64,000 bases of DNA from contig NZ_JACRTD010000004.1 in NCBI RefSeq assembly GCF_014385085.1, forward strand, positions 1 to 64,000, in the 5' to 3' direction. The position numbers and the translations under genes are program-made. The number at the start of each line of letters is the position of its first letter. Position 1 is the first letter of the stretch. This DNA comes from Youxingia wuxianensis. GTDB lineage: Bacteria > Bacillota > Clostridia > Oscillospirales > Ruminococcaceae. The notes under the pieces were generated by a model. It saw only the letters and a list, made by a program, of their open reading frames with translations. It did no database searches and was not told the DNA's origin. Below are positions 26,612 to 35,035 of the stretch, piece by piece.

Positions 26612-26649
26612 TCTCAAAAAACAAAGGCTCGGAGATGTGCTCCGAGCCT
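26612..26649 (-). terminator. Inward-facing terminator at right end of E1
   Basis: Perfect arms AGGCTCGGAG (26625-26634) and CTCCGAGCCT (26640-26649) are followed on the reverse strand by TTTGTTTTTTG. It would stop btpA2 transcripts that run into E1. Confidence 0.75.
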
Positions 26650-26668
26650 CTGTGCCGCTGTTCCGGTT

Positions 26669-26721
26669 GCCCATGGTTCACTTTTTGTACCTGTGAGGGA
26701 GCACCCGCAGGAGGCTTTTTT
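26669..26721. other. attR of E1
   Basis: Element half: CCATGGTTCAC ... GTACCT (26671-26692). Proposed core GA: 26695-26696. Host half: terminator arm GCACCCGCAGGAGGC followed by a T-run (26701-26721). Confidence 0.75.
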
Positions 26722-26725
26722 ACTT

Positions 26726-27550
26726 TTAGGCGTCCTTATTTTCCGCACGGTATTCCCGCACTTTTTCCATAAATTCTTTTACCCGGGCCGGGTCCACATG
26801 ATTTTTGAACTTGCCCTCAATTTTAAAAGCGGTACCAACGCAGGCCCCATCGGAAATCGCCAGTTTTTCCTTGATATTTTCCGCGCGGCATCCGGTATTG
26901 GCGAACACCGGCACCTGTCTGTCGATCGCATCCCGTACCTGGGTAATCCAGTCGGAATTGGCTTCGATTCCCGCATTGGCTCCGGAAATACAAAAAGCAT
27001 CCGGTTCGCAGTTGAAGATGATCGCCTGGGCCTGGGCAGGCAGATTGGCAGGCACCAAATATTCATCTGATTCGTTATTTAAAAAGTACAGCATCCGCAG
27101 ATTATCCAGCCCTAAACTCCATTTGCGGCGCAGAAGGGTGGCAATATCCGTATCCACGATGCCTCCGTCTCCCACATAGCCACCGGTATAAGTACCCCGG
27201 GTAAAGTTGGCCTCTACCGCTGCCGCAAGGTCTATAGTAGCCATAGGGTCCGCTTCACATTCCACCCCGAAAGGCACCTTAATCTCACTGCGCAGCTCCC
27301 CAATAATGCGTCCCATTGTGATGGGGACCACCATCTCCACATTGGACTGATAGGGCATGCTAAATTCGTTGGAAAATAATACTCCATCCACCCCGCCGTC
27401 CTGCAGGGCATGCAGGTCTTTGCGGGCTTCGTCTATCACCTGTTTGATTGGAGTTCCCCGTTTAAACTTAGGATCGCTGGGAAGCGCTCCCAGGTGCAGC
27501 AGGGCGATAATCGGTTTGTTGACCCCGAACATTTCTTTCCGCCATGACAT
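26726..27550 (-). CDS. BtpA/SgcQ family protein 2
   Basis: The 274-residue paralogue of the protein at 4395 shares the opening MSWRKEMFG, GVDGVLFSNEFSMPYQ, ATIDLAAAVEANFTRGTYTGGYVGDGG and the FANTGCRAENIKEKLAISDGA block. I place the start at ATG 27550, seven bases after GGAGGTG. It stands alone, unlike its paralogue, and is convergent with the beta-CASP gene. Its own natural terminator is the one split by E1. A HutC-type operator lies just after its promoter, so one of the GntR regulators may control it. Confidence 0.82.
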   Translation of the reverse strand: MSWRKEMFGVNKPIIALLHLGALPSDPKFKRGTPIKQVIDEARKDLHALQDGGVDGVLFSNEFSMPYQSNVEMVVPITMGRIIGELRSEIKVPFGVECEADPMATIDLAAAVEANFTRGTYTGGYVGDGGIVDTDIATLLRRKWSLGLDNLRMLYFLNNESDEYLVPANLPAQAQAIIFNCEPDAFCISGANAGIEANSDWITQVRDAIDRQVPVFANTGCRAENIKEKLAISDGACVGTAFKIEGKFKNHVDPARVKEFMEKVREYRAENKDA

Positions 27551-27593
27551 TGACATCCACCTCCGTAAACTATGGTTATGTGTAAACCTATAT

Positions 27594-27653
27594 TGGTATA
27601 TAATACATACCACTTGTGTGTTTTAGTATATCACATATTATTTTCTTTGTCTA
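27594..27653 (-). promoter_or_regulatory. Promoter and GntR-type operator of btpA2
   Basis: On the reverse strand TAGACA and TATACT are spaced by 17 bases (plus coordinates 27648-27653 and 27625-27630). The palindrome TGGTAT-N7-ATACCA (27594-27612) lies just downstream of the start point, as expected for repression by a HutC-subfamily GntR regulator. Confidence 0.6.
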
Positions 27654-27678
27654 TAGCAAAAAAAGTTCCCTGCGTCTA

Positions 27679-27707
27679 TTGACAAATAAAAAAATAGCGC
27701 ATATAAT
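27679..27707 (+). promoter_or_regulatory. Promoter of the trp T-box transcript
   Basis: TTGACA (27679-27684), 17-base spacing, TATAAT (27702-27707): a full consensus promoter. Confidence 0.85.
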
Positions 27708-27739
27708 AGGGACAATTTCATAACAATGAAAACCGATGA

Positions 27740-28008
27740 TTAAGAAGAGTAGGTACAGACCTTCACTTTCCAGAGAGCCGCGGGTTGGTGGAACGCGGCA
27801 GTGCAAGCTGTATTGAATGGACTTATGAGGGCAGGACGAACGGTTCGCCAAGTAGTGCCTGACGGGAACTCCGCCCGTTATAAAGGGAGCGTATATGATT
27901 GTATACGGAGCTTAAGTGGGCGTTTTATACGTCAATTTGGGTGGTACCGCAGAGGCTTTCTAAGGCTTTTGTCCCAGTAGTTTTACTGAGACAAAAGCCT
28001 TTTTTATT
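27740..28008 (+). ncRNA. T-box leader, probable tryptophan specificity
   Basis: The leader has AGTA (27748-27751), GAA-TGG-A (27815-27821) as specifier context with TGG as the likely Trp codon, the T-box GGGTGGTACCGC (27939-27950) and a terminator (AAGGCTTTTGTC / GACAAAAGCCTTTTTT, 27963-28006). Uncharged tRNA-Trp would bind and allow read-through into trpB2. The match of specifier and gene makes the call strong. Confidence 0.9.
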
Positions 28009-28064
28009 TGTCTAATCTAAATATCATAAACCGAAAACGCTATTATTTGAAAGGGGTCATTCAT

Positions 28065-29444
28065 ATGAAAAAAATTCCGCACAGACTGTACTTAACCGAA
28101 GAGCAGATGCCCAAACAATGGTATAACCTTCGCGCAGATATGAAAGAGCAGCCCGCGCCTATGATCAATCCGGCCACCATGCAGCCGGCCAAGGAGGAGG
28201 ACCTGTATCCCGTATTCTGCCAGGCTCTTGCCCACCAGGAAATGGACGCTCAAACCCGTTTTGTTGACATCCCCCAGGAAATCCAGGAGATGTACAAAAT
28301 CTACCGTCCCTCTCCTCTGATCCGGGCGTTCAATTTAGAAAAAGCTTTGGGCACTCCCGCGAAGATCTACTATAAATTTGAAGGCAACAACACTTCCGGC
28401 AGCCATAAGCTCAATTCAGCTATCGCCCAGGCCTATTATGCCAAAGAGCAAGGGATCACCTCCCTGACCACCGAAACCGGCGCGGGACAATGGGGTACCG
28501 CCCTTTCTGAGGCTTGCGCTTATTTTGGGCTGGATTTGACCGTATACATGGTAAAGGTCTCTTATCAGCAAAAACCTTACCGCAAAGCGGTGATGCAGAC
28601 TTTCGGCGCCAATGTTATCGCAAGTCCCAGCGATACCACCAATGTAGGCCGGCAGATTTTACAAAACGATCCCAATACCGGCGGCAGCTTAGGCTGCGCT
28701 ATCTCCGAAGCAGTGGAAAAAGCTGTTTCTACCCCCAACACCCGTTATGTATTGGGCAGCGTCCTGAACCAGGTGCTCCTTCATCAATCGATCATTGGTC
28801 TGGAGGCCAAGGCCGCTATGGACCTATTGGAGGAATACCCGGATATTGTCATCGGCTGTGCCGGCGGCGGCTCCAACCTGGGCGGTCTGATCGCTCCCTA
28901 TATGCGGGATAAACTCACCGGTAAGGCAGACCCCCGCATTATCGCTGTAGAACCTGCTTCCTGTCCCTCCTTTACCCGCGGAAAATACGCCTATGATTTT
29001 TGTGATACCGGAAAGGTTACTCCCATGGCGAAAATGTATACCTTGGGATCTGGATTTATCCCTTCCGCCAACCATGCAGGCGGTCTGCGGTATCACGGTA
29101 TGTCCCCCATCCTTTCCAAACTGTATCACGACGGCTATATGGAGGCGGTATCGGTGGAACAAACCAAGGTATTTGAGGCGGCCACCTATTTTGCCAAACA
29201 CGAAACCATCCTTCCCGCGCCGGAAAGCGCTCATGCTATTCGTGCGGCCATGGATGAGGCCATCAAGTGCAAAGAAACCGGGGAAGAGAAAACAATCCTC
29301 TTCGGACTTACTGGCACAGGCTATTTTGATATGGCCGCTTATACCGCATTTATCGAAGGCAACATGAAGGATTATATCCCCACGGACGCTGACCTGCAGA
29401 GAGGCTTTGACGGTCTCCCGAAGATCCCTGGCATCCAGGAATAA
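28065..29444 (+). CDS. trpB: Tryptophan synthase beta chain 2 (TrpB2)
   Basis: The 459-residue length, long N-terminus and motif EGNNTSGSHKLNSA (PLP lysine about Lys115) mark the TrpB2 branch rather than TrpB1. Other motifs are TETGAGQWG, the phosphate loop CAGGGSNLGGL and the C-terminal GLTGTGYFDM. It makes tryptophan from indole and serine. I use ATG 28065 after AAAGGGG. No trpA or other trp gene is adjacent, so it may salvage free indole. It is controlled by the T-box upstream. Confidence 0.92.
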   Translation: MKKIPHRLYLTEEQMPKQWYNLRADMKEQPAPMINPATMQPAKEEDLYPVFCQALAHQEMDAQTRFVDIPQEIQEMYKIYRPSPLIRAFNLEKALGTPAKIYYKFEGNNTSGSHKLNSAIAQAYYAKEQGITSLTTETGAGQWGTALSEACAYFGLDLTVYMVKVSYQQKPYRKAVMQTFGANVIASPSDTTNVGRQILQNDPNTGGSLGCAISEAVEKAVSTPNTRYVLGSVLNQVLLHQSIIGLEAKAAMDLLEEYPDIVIGCAGGGSNLGGLIAPYMRDKLTGKADPRIIAVEPASCPSFTRGKYAYDFCDTGKVTPMAKMYTLGSGFIPSANHAGGLRYHGMSPILSKLYHDGYMEAVSVEQTKVFEAATYFAKHETILPAPESAHAIRAAMDEAIKCKETGEEKTILFGLTGTGYFDMAAYTAFIEGNMKDYIPTDADLQRGFDGLPKIPGIQE

Positions 29445-29456
29445 TCAGCAAAACAA

Positions 29457-29492
29457 ACCACCCGGAACAGCGCTGCTGTTCCGGGTGGTCAT
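29457..29492. terminator. Bidirectional terminator
   Basis: ACCACCCGGAACAGC and GCTGTTCCGGGTGGT form a perfect stem between the convergent trpB2 and ROK genes. The reverse-strand T-run (TTTGTTTT) is the stronger. Confidence 0.75.
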
Positions 29493-29521
29493 TTATAATT
29501 AGGAGGGAATATGAAAAGACA

Positions 29522-30427
29522 TTATAACTTGCGGAACCCTTCAATCGCCGCGCCGATAATTCCATTTTCAGGAGAGCGTTTGGAAAAATATAGACACAAA
29601 TTGGCCGCGGGATAAGGTTTACGGGTATTCTGGAGGATATAATCGACCAGTTTTTCTTTTGGGAAGCCAGCCATCTGCACCAGGCCGCCGCCTAAAAATA
29701 TTCCGTCCGGGTCCATTATATTGGCATAGGTCGCCACAGGCGCCGCCATATACCGGACAAACTCGTCCAGCACCTTGGCCTGCGCGTGAGTTTCGAATAC
29801 TTCCCCGATGGGAGTCTCAGGGAAGTGTTTTTTGGTTAAGCGTTCAAACGCCTTCCCACAGGAAAACATCTCAATACAGCCTTTATTGCCGCAGCTGCAG
29901 GGTTCCTCGCTTAAGGGAATAGGCATATGCCCAATCTCACAAGCGGTGCCGTTCTTGCCATAATAGGCTTTCCCATCGATATACATAGCGTTTCCCAAAC
30001 CGGTGCCGAAATAACAGCCAATCAAGGTGCCTTCATTTTTCATACCATGGGAATAAATATCATAAGACAATAAATAATACGCGTCATGCTCAATAATAAC
30101 CGGGATATGTAAATAATCCGACATGGCTTTTACAATATCCACTCCATCCAGCCCGGGAAAGTTGGTGGAGGAATAAATTTTTCTTCTATCCCGGTCCACT
30201 ACCGACGGAAAACCAGCCGCTACTATAGCAGGCATTCCTTCGCCAAAATGCTTCACGCAGTACGCTTTTACCTCTTTTGCGATGGCAACCGCGGTATTCT
30301 CCGATTGATACACCCCGGCAGAAGGGATTACTTCCACATCATGGGCGGTATACTCTCGGTCTACCCAACCCATACGCAGGTTGGTTCCGCCGATATCCAT
30401 GCCGAGAACAATTTGATCTAACTGCAT
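29522..30427 (-). CDS. ROK-family sugar kinase, AlsK-like
   Basis: The 301-residue protein has the ATP loop MDIGGTNLRMGWV, GTGLGNAMYIDG, EIGHMPIPL and the ROK zinc site CSCGNKGCIE. The stretch GFPSVVDRDRRKIYSSTNFPG resembles E. coli D-allose kinase AlsK. It is the last gene of a ribose/allose-type operon. D-allose or a related hexose is a fair guess for substrate; glucokinase activity is possible. Confidence 0.8.
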   Translation of the reverse strand: MQLDQIVLGMDIGGTNLRMGWVDREYTAHDVEVIPSAGVYQSENTAVAIAKEVKAYCVKHFGEGMPAIVAAGFPSVVDRDRRKIYSSTNFPGLDGVDIVKAMSDYLHIPVIIEHDAYYLLSYDIYSHGMKNEGTLIGCYFGTGLGNAMYIDGKAYYGKNGTACEIGHMPIPLSEEPCSCGNKGCIEMFSCGKAFERLTKKHFPETPIGEVFETHAQAKVLDEFVRYMAAPVATYANIMDPDGIFLGGGLVQMAGFPKEKLVDYILQNTRKPYPAANLCLYFSKRSPENGIIGAAIEGFRKL

Positions 30428-30456
30428 ATTTTAAACCCTCATCTCTATGGAGTTGA

Positions 30457-31197
30457 CTATTTCGCAACAATATACTGGGCATGTTCCTTCAGCAGACGGG
30501 TTTCCTTTTCCACAATAATGATACATTCGTTTATTTCAAACGCTTTACACATGGTCACTTTGCCATCCTTGGAACTGTCCGCTAATACATATACCTTTTT
30601 TGAATTGTTTTTTACAATCTTCTTTTTATTGGCTTCTTCGTAATCCGGGGTGTTGATCCCAGCTATCGGATCATAACCGGAGGCGCCTAAAAACGCCTTG
30701 TCAAAGAACATATCCCGCAGGGTGCTGTCAGTAATCGGGCCTACGATAGACGCAGTAGCCTTGTTTACCTCTCCTCCGATAACGGTACAGTCCACCTGGG
30801 TTCCTTCCAGTTCCGCCAAAAGCATGGTACTGGTAGTAACCAAGGTTATTTTTTTATCCCTTAAGTATTTTAGCATACGCAGGGTGGTTGTACCGGAATC
30901 GATATAAATCACTTCGCCGTCCTGCACCAAAGAAGCCGCGCATTTGGCGATCAGCTCTTTCTCCTTGATATTAATAATGCTTCTGGAGTTGACCGGGGTA
31001 TCATAAGATCCTGTTTTCAGCTTCGCAGCTCCGCCCCTCAGAAGGACTACCTGACCTTCGTCATTCAGGGTCTTCAAATCACGACGGATGGTAGATTTGG
31101 ATACCCCGTTAAGCGACTGGTAAAAATCGTCCAAATTTACTATTTCTTTTTTTTCAAATTCCTCCAGTATTCTTCTGCGTCTTTCATAAGGGATCAC
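30457..31197 (-). CDS. DeoR-family transcriptional regulator
   Basis: The N-terminal DeoR helix-turn-helix reads IPYERRRRILEEFEKKEIVNLDDFYQSLNGVSKSTIRRDLKTLNDEG. The C-terminal sugar-phosphate sensor includes YIDSGTTTLRM and GASGYDP. I prefer GTG 31197 (MIPYERRRR), although GTG 31206 is possible; the ribosome site is weak for both. It sits between the ribokinase and ROK genes and probably senses a phosphorylated sugar to control this operon. Confidence 0.85.
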   Translation of the reverse strand: MIPYERRRRILEEFEKKEIVNLDDFYQSLNGVSKSTIRRDLKTLNDEGQVVLLRGGAAKLKTGSYDTPVNSRSIINIKEKELIAKCAASLVQDGEVIYIDSGTTTLRMLKYLRDKKITLVTTSTMLLAELEGTQVDCTVIGGEVNKATASIVGPITDSTLRDMFFDKAFLGASGYDPIAGINTPDYEEANKKKIVKNNSKKVYVLADSSKDGKVTMCKAFEINECIIIVEKETRLLKEHAQYIVAK

Positions 31198-31291
31198 TGC
31201 AACCACACCCCGCTAATACTATTTAAAATAAACCTAATAAATAAAACTTTATACCAATTCTTTCTTTATGTCAATTTTTCTCAATATTTTC

Positions 31292-32215
31292 TTACATTTT
31301 TCCATTTAAATATGACTTTATTTGCTCCAATTTGGGCATGGAGTTCTGCGCTCCTACGCTACCGATAGTAACGGCGCTGCAGTGGGAGGCAAAATTTACG
31401 GAAGAGAAAAAGTCCAAGCCTTCCATCTGCCCTTTGGCAAACCCGCCTACAAAGCTGTCTCCTGCACCGGTGGTCTCCACTGCAACCGCATCCACCGCCG
31501 GGACAAAACGGGCTTCTTTCCCATCATGGACCACCGCCCCATGTTTCCCCAGAGTAAAAATACAGCGGCGGCCGGTTTTTCTGGCATACTCTTCGATAGC
31601 TGGCATCGCGTCCTTTGGGGTTTTAATGGTGCGCCCGGTGTAAAAACCGGCTTCCACTTCATTGGCAATAAACGTATCGCACGCCTTGATACTCTCAAAG
31701 CTGATCTGCTCTGCCGGAGCCGCGTTGAGCAGCACCTGACATCCATGAGCATTGGCTTTCTTTATAATATATTCCACTACCGGCACCGGAATCTCCAGCT
31801 GAAGAATAACGATTTTCGCTTGATCAAACAGATGCTCCACCTGATCGATATCCTCACAGGTAATGGCGTAATTTGCTCCTCTTACGATTGTGGCGAACAC
31901 ACTGCCGTCCTTCATAGAATTTACTACAGCAAATCCACTGGTCCCTTCCACAACTTTCACATAGGTGGTATCCACCTCATACTCGCGCAGGCCATCCACC
32001 AAAAACTTTCCCATATAGTCGTCTCCCACTGCGCCGACCATATAAGTTTTCATCCCCAGTTTCGCGCACTGCACCGCTTGGTTGGCGCCTTTGCCGCCGC
32101 AGCAGACACTGGCGCTGTCCACCGGCATAGTCTCCCCCATCTGGGGCATTGCCGGGAGTTTAAAAATATTGTCATAATTCAGGCTTCCGATAACTACCAC
32201 AGAATTTCTGTTCAT
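31292..32215 (-). CDS. rbsK: Ribokinase
   Basis: The 307-residue PfkB-family enzyme has GSLNYDNIFKLPAMPQMGETM, the ribokinase glycine motif GGKGANQAVQCAKLG and the catalytic ETTGAGDSFVGGFA. I place the start at ATG 32215, eight bases after AGGA. It phosphorylates ribose or a similar ketose/aldose taken up by the adjacent ABC importer. Confidence 0.88.
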   Translation of the reverse strand: MNRNSVVVIGSLNYDNIFKLPAMPQMGETMPVDSASVCCGGKGANQAVQCAKLGMKTYMVGAVGDDYMGKFLVDGLREYEVDTTYVKVVEGTSGFAVVNSMKDGSVFATIVRGANYAITCEDIDQVEHLFDQAKIVILQLEIPVPVVEYIIKKANAHGCQVLLNAAPAEQISFESIKACDTFIANEVEAGFYTGRTIKTPKDAMPAIEEYARKTGRRCIFTLGKHGAVVHDGKEARFVPAVDAVAVETTGAGDSFVGGFAKGQMEGLDFFSSVNFASHCSAVTIGSVGAQNSMPKLEQIKSYLNGKM

Positions 32216-32472
32216 TCTATTTATCCTGCCTTTACCCAACATACTCGCTTTGAAAGAAAGCGGCAATCTGACTATTCAAATTGCCGCTTGTCTACATTTA
32301 TAAAAATCGCTGCAAAACAATTCTTTTACTTCCGGACTGTATCCGGACATGGCTTCTCTTTCCTGAAAAGCCATACTGCATCCTTTGCAGCCTGCGCTTC
32401 AAAGCGCAGAACGTTTTCCCGCCAGCGGCGGGGGCAAATCTTCTGTTTGCCCGGCGCGGTTATAGAACACTC
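32216..32472 (-). promoter_or_regulatory. Intercistronic region with hairpins between rbsC and rbsK
   Basis: Three inverted repeats are visible: AAGCGGCAAT / ATTGCCGCTT (about 32,257-32,289), CTGCGCTT / AAGCGCAG (about 32,392-32,409) and GGGCAAA / TTTGCCC (about 32,430-32,452). They may cause mRNA processing or partial termination, uncoupling transporter from kinase levels. Confidence 0.5.
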
Positions 32473-33465
32473 TTATTTTTCCGCAGCCGCAGCAGCTTTT
32501 TCTTGTTTCTTATAAATCATTGCAGAGAGTTTATCCTGAATAGTCTCAAAGTAAGCGGCAATTACGATGATAATACCGGTAACAACAAACTGCCAGAAGG
32601 ACTGAACCCCGATTACGATCATACCGATCTTCAGAGCCGCCAGCAGCAAAGCACCCAACATAGTGCCCAAGATAGTACCTTTACCGCCGGCCATCCTGGT
32701 GCCGCCTACGGCCGCCGCCGCGATAGCATCCAGCTCATAGCCTTCACCGGAAGCAGGCTCGCCGGTACCCAGGTTTGCCAGCATGATCATGCCCGCGAAA
32801 GCAGCGCACGCGCCGCAGATGCTGTAGCCGATGATCTTGGTTTTATCTACGTTAACACCTGAAAGTTTGGCCGCTTCCTCATTGCCGCCCACGGCGTACA
32901 GGTAGTTGCCGAAACGGGTTTTGCTAAGTACAATATGAGTTACAATAGCGATAGCAAACAGCACTAAAATAGAGTTAGGCACATCACCGAACAGCTTGGT
33001 GGTAAACACATGACGATAGTTGTCCGGGATGCCCAGCACCGGCCAGCCGCCGGTGAATACATAGGCAAGGCCGCGGTATACGCTCATGGTACCCAAAGTA
33101 GCGATAAACGGCTGCAGGTTCATTTTGGTGATCAAAATACCGTTAATGGAACCCATGATGGCGCCTAAAATACCGCCCAATACGATGGCTACCAGAGGAG
33201 GTACGCCCACTACCGTCAGCTGGCCCACCGCCACAATAACAATGGCGAAGGTACAGCCGATGGAAAGGTCGATACCGCCGGAGATGATAGCGAAGGTGAT
33301 ACCGATGGCCAAAATGCCGTTGATCGTACCTTGTTTGATAATATCCACCATGTTTCCTGGGGTCAGGTAAACAGGGTCGAGAATGGAAAATACAATAATC
33401 AGAAGAATCAGCGCCGCTAATACCGCTAGCTCACGGCTCATTCCCTTAAGCTTGGATTTCAGCAT
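32473..33465 (-). CDS. rbsC: Sugar ABC transporter permease, RbsC family
   Basis: The 330-residue protein has about ten hydrophobic segments and the BPD_transp_2 signature (ISGGIDLSIG, MNLQPFIATLGTMSVYRGLAYVFTGG, GNEEAAKLSGVNV). I place the start at ATG 33465, eight bases after GGGAGG; it overlaps the end of rbsA by 20 bases, so translation is probably coupled. Imports ribose, allose or a similar sugar. Confidence 0.9.
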   Translation of the reverse strand: MLKSKLKGMSRELAVLAALILLIIVFSILDPVYLTPGNMVDIIKQGTINGILAIGITFAIISGGIDLSIGCTFAIVIVAVGQLTVVGVPPLVAIVLGGILGAIMGSINGILITKMNLQPFIATLGTMSVYRGLAYVFTGGWPVLGIPDNYRHVFTTKLFGDVPNSILVLFAIAIVTHIVLSKTRFGNYLYAVGGNEEAAKLSGVNVDKTKIIGYSICGACAAFAGMIMLANLGTGEPASGEGYELDAIAAAAVGGTRMAGGKGTILGTMLGALLLAALKIGMIVIGVQSFWQFVVTGIIIVIAAYFETIQDKLSAMIYKKQEKAAAAAEK

Positions 33466-34960
33466 CTTTTTTGCCTCCCATTGCATAGTTTAATATGGTT
33501 TCTTCACTAAACTCATCAGGCAGCAGCTCTGCGGTCTTGCGGCCTTCGCACATTACAATGATACGGTCGCTGATGCCCATAATCTCCGGAAGCTCGGAGG
33601 ATATTACGATAACCGATTTTCCGCTGGCTACGATATCTTCCATCAGACGATAGATTTCCGCTTTTGCTGCTACGTCTACGCCCTTGGTAGGCTCGTCAAA
33701 GATCAAAATATTGGCGTTGGTGCTTAGCCATTTGGCCAAGATGACCTTCTGCTGATTTCCGCCGGACATGTTCTGAGTCTGGAAATCAGGGATTTTCGGA
33801 TTGATATTTAGTTCCTTCATGAAGTGTTCGCAATTTTTTAGCTTCATATCATTGGAAACCATCCCCATTTTCAGGAACTTCTCCAGGCAGGACAGGGCGA
33901 TATTATCGGTATTGGTAGTATAGCGGATAAAGCCCTGGGTTTTTCTTTCCTCCGGCAGAAGCCCGATCCCATGACGCAGAGCGTCCTGGGTGTTTCTGAT
34001 ATGTACATGCTTTCCGCCCATATAGATGTGTCCGGAAGATTTTTTATCCGCGCCAAAGATCGTGCGCATTACATCGGTTCTGCCCGATCCAACCAAGCCG
34101 GCAAAGCCTAAAATTTCGCCTTTTTTCAGTTCAAAGTTAATATCATAGAAGACTTTGTTACGAGTAAGATGTTTTACCTCCAGGACGGTTTCCTCCTGCA
34201 CGCGGCTCTCCTGCATACGGGAAGCTACCGCGTTAACATTGCGTCCTACCATGTTTCTTATCAGCTCGTCACGATCAGTCTTATCAATTTCTAAAGTTGT
34301 GATACATTCTCCATCCCTGAGAATGGTTGCCCGGTCGCAGATCTGGAAGATCTCCTCCAAGCGGTGGCTTACATAAATAACCGTCATTCCGTTGGCTTTC
34401 AGCTCGCGGATAATTTTAAACAACGCATCCGTTTCTTTGGTGGTCAAAGAAGCGGTCGGCTCATCCAAAGAAATTACATTAGAATTGTGGAACAGCGCCT
34501 TGGCAATAGCAACCATCTGCATTTCGCCCGCGCTTAAAAACGCTGCGGAATCCTCCGCTTTAAAACGGCAGTTTAGCCGCTGCAAAATATTGTTCACCGT
34601 GTCGTTAAGGTTTTTATAATCTACAAAACACCCTTTTTTTGGCTCATATCCCAGAGTGATATTCTGCCCAACTGTCAGATCCTTGACCACATTGGTTTCC
34701 TGATGTACCTTTGAGATTTTTCCATTTACAATAGCATCGTACGGATTTTTAAAATGCACCTTTTCCCCGTTCAGGTACACATCTCCCTCATAATCGGTAT
34801 ACAGACCATGCAGTATATTCAGCAATGTACTTTTTCCAGCGCCGTTTTCACCAAGAAGGGCGTGAACCTCTCCTTCCTGGATAGCGAAGTTTACATTATT
34901 GAGTACACGTACGCCAGGGAAGTTTTTGGAGATATTCTTAAATTCTACAGCATTTTTCAT
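33446..34960 (-). CDS. rbsA: Sugar ABC transporter ATP-binding protein, RbsA family
   Basis: The 504-residue protein has two fused ABC domains. The first has Walker A LLGENGAGKST, LSAGEMQ and DEPTAS. The second has the degenerate Walker A GLVGSGRTDVM, MSGGNQQK and DEPTKGVD, as usual in CUT2 importers. I use ATG 34960 (MKNAVEFKNISK); the upstream ATG 34972 abuts the ribosome site. Confidence 0.92.
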   Translation of the reverse strand: MKNAVEFKNISKNFPGVRVLNNVNFAIQEGEVHALLGENGAGKSTLLNILHGLYTDYEGDVYLNGEKVHFKNPYDAIVNGKISKVHQETNVVKDLTVGQNITLGYEPKKGCFVDYKNLNDTVNNILQRLNCRFKAEDSAAFLSAGEMQMVAIAKALFHNSNVISLDEPTASLTTKETDALFKIIRELKANGMTVIYVSHRLEEIFQICDRATILRDGECITTLEIDKTDRDELIRNMVGRNVNAVASRMQESRVQEETVLEVKHLTRNKVFYDINFELKKGEILGFAGLVGSGRTDVMRTIFGADKKSSGHIYMGGKHVHIRNTQDALRHGIGLLPEERKTQGFIRYTTNTDNIALSCLEKFLKMGMVSNDMKLKNCEHFMKELNINPKIPDFQTQNMSGGNQQKVILAKWLSTNANILIFDEPTKGVDVAAKAEIYRLMEDIVASGKSVIVISSELPEIMGISDRIIVMCEGRKTAELLPDEFSEETILNYAMGGKKDAEIQA

Positions 34961-34982
34961 AGTAAATATCATCCTTCTTAGG

Positions 34983-35013
34983 GTAAAAGGGGCAGACGAA
35001 GCTGCCCCTTTTT
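34983..35013 (-). terminator. Hairpin between rbsB and rbsA
   Basis: AAAAGGGGCAG and CTGCCCCTTTT form a stem followed by Ts on the reverse strand. It probably gives partial termination, so that the binding protein is made in excess. Confidence 0.7.
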
Positions 35014-35035
35014 TAGTTTATAGGCGCTTACTTAA

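Larger units (their letters stand above)
17435..26694. mobile_element. E1: 9.3-kb serine-recombinase integrative element
   Basis: The host terminator hairpin after the beta-CASP gene is split. Its left arm lies at 17409-17429 and its right arm at 26701-26721; the 21-base arms are complementary at all but one position. Just inside lie imperfect inverted repeats (AGGTAC at 17438-17443 and GTACCT at 26687-26692, 18 of 23 bases conserved over the longer arm). Both junctions contain GA (17435 and 26695), the core dinucleotide used by the related TnpX of Tn4451. Cargo is visibly GC-richer than the flanks. It carries a recombinase, a RepA-like ATPase, DUF6076, a TetR regulator and a surface protein. 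No relaxase is seen. Confidence 0.85.

Noticed and set aside
26452..26772. 106-codon open frame at right end of E1
   Set aside because: It crosses the inward terminator and attR and has no ribosome site or recognisable domain.
31322..32515. 397-codon open frame on the plus strand
   Set aside because: It is antisense to ribokinase and runs into rbsC; no ribosome site or domain.
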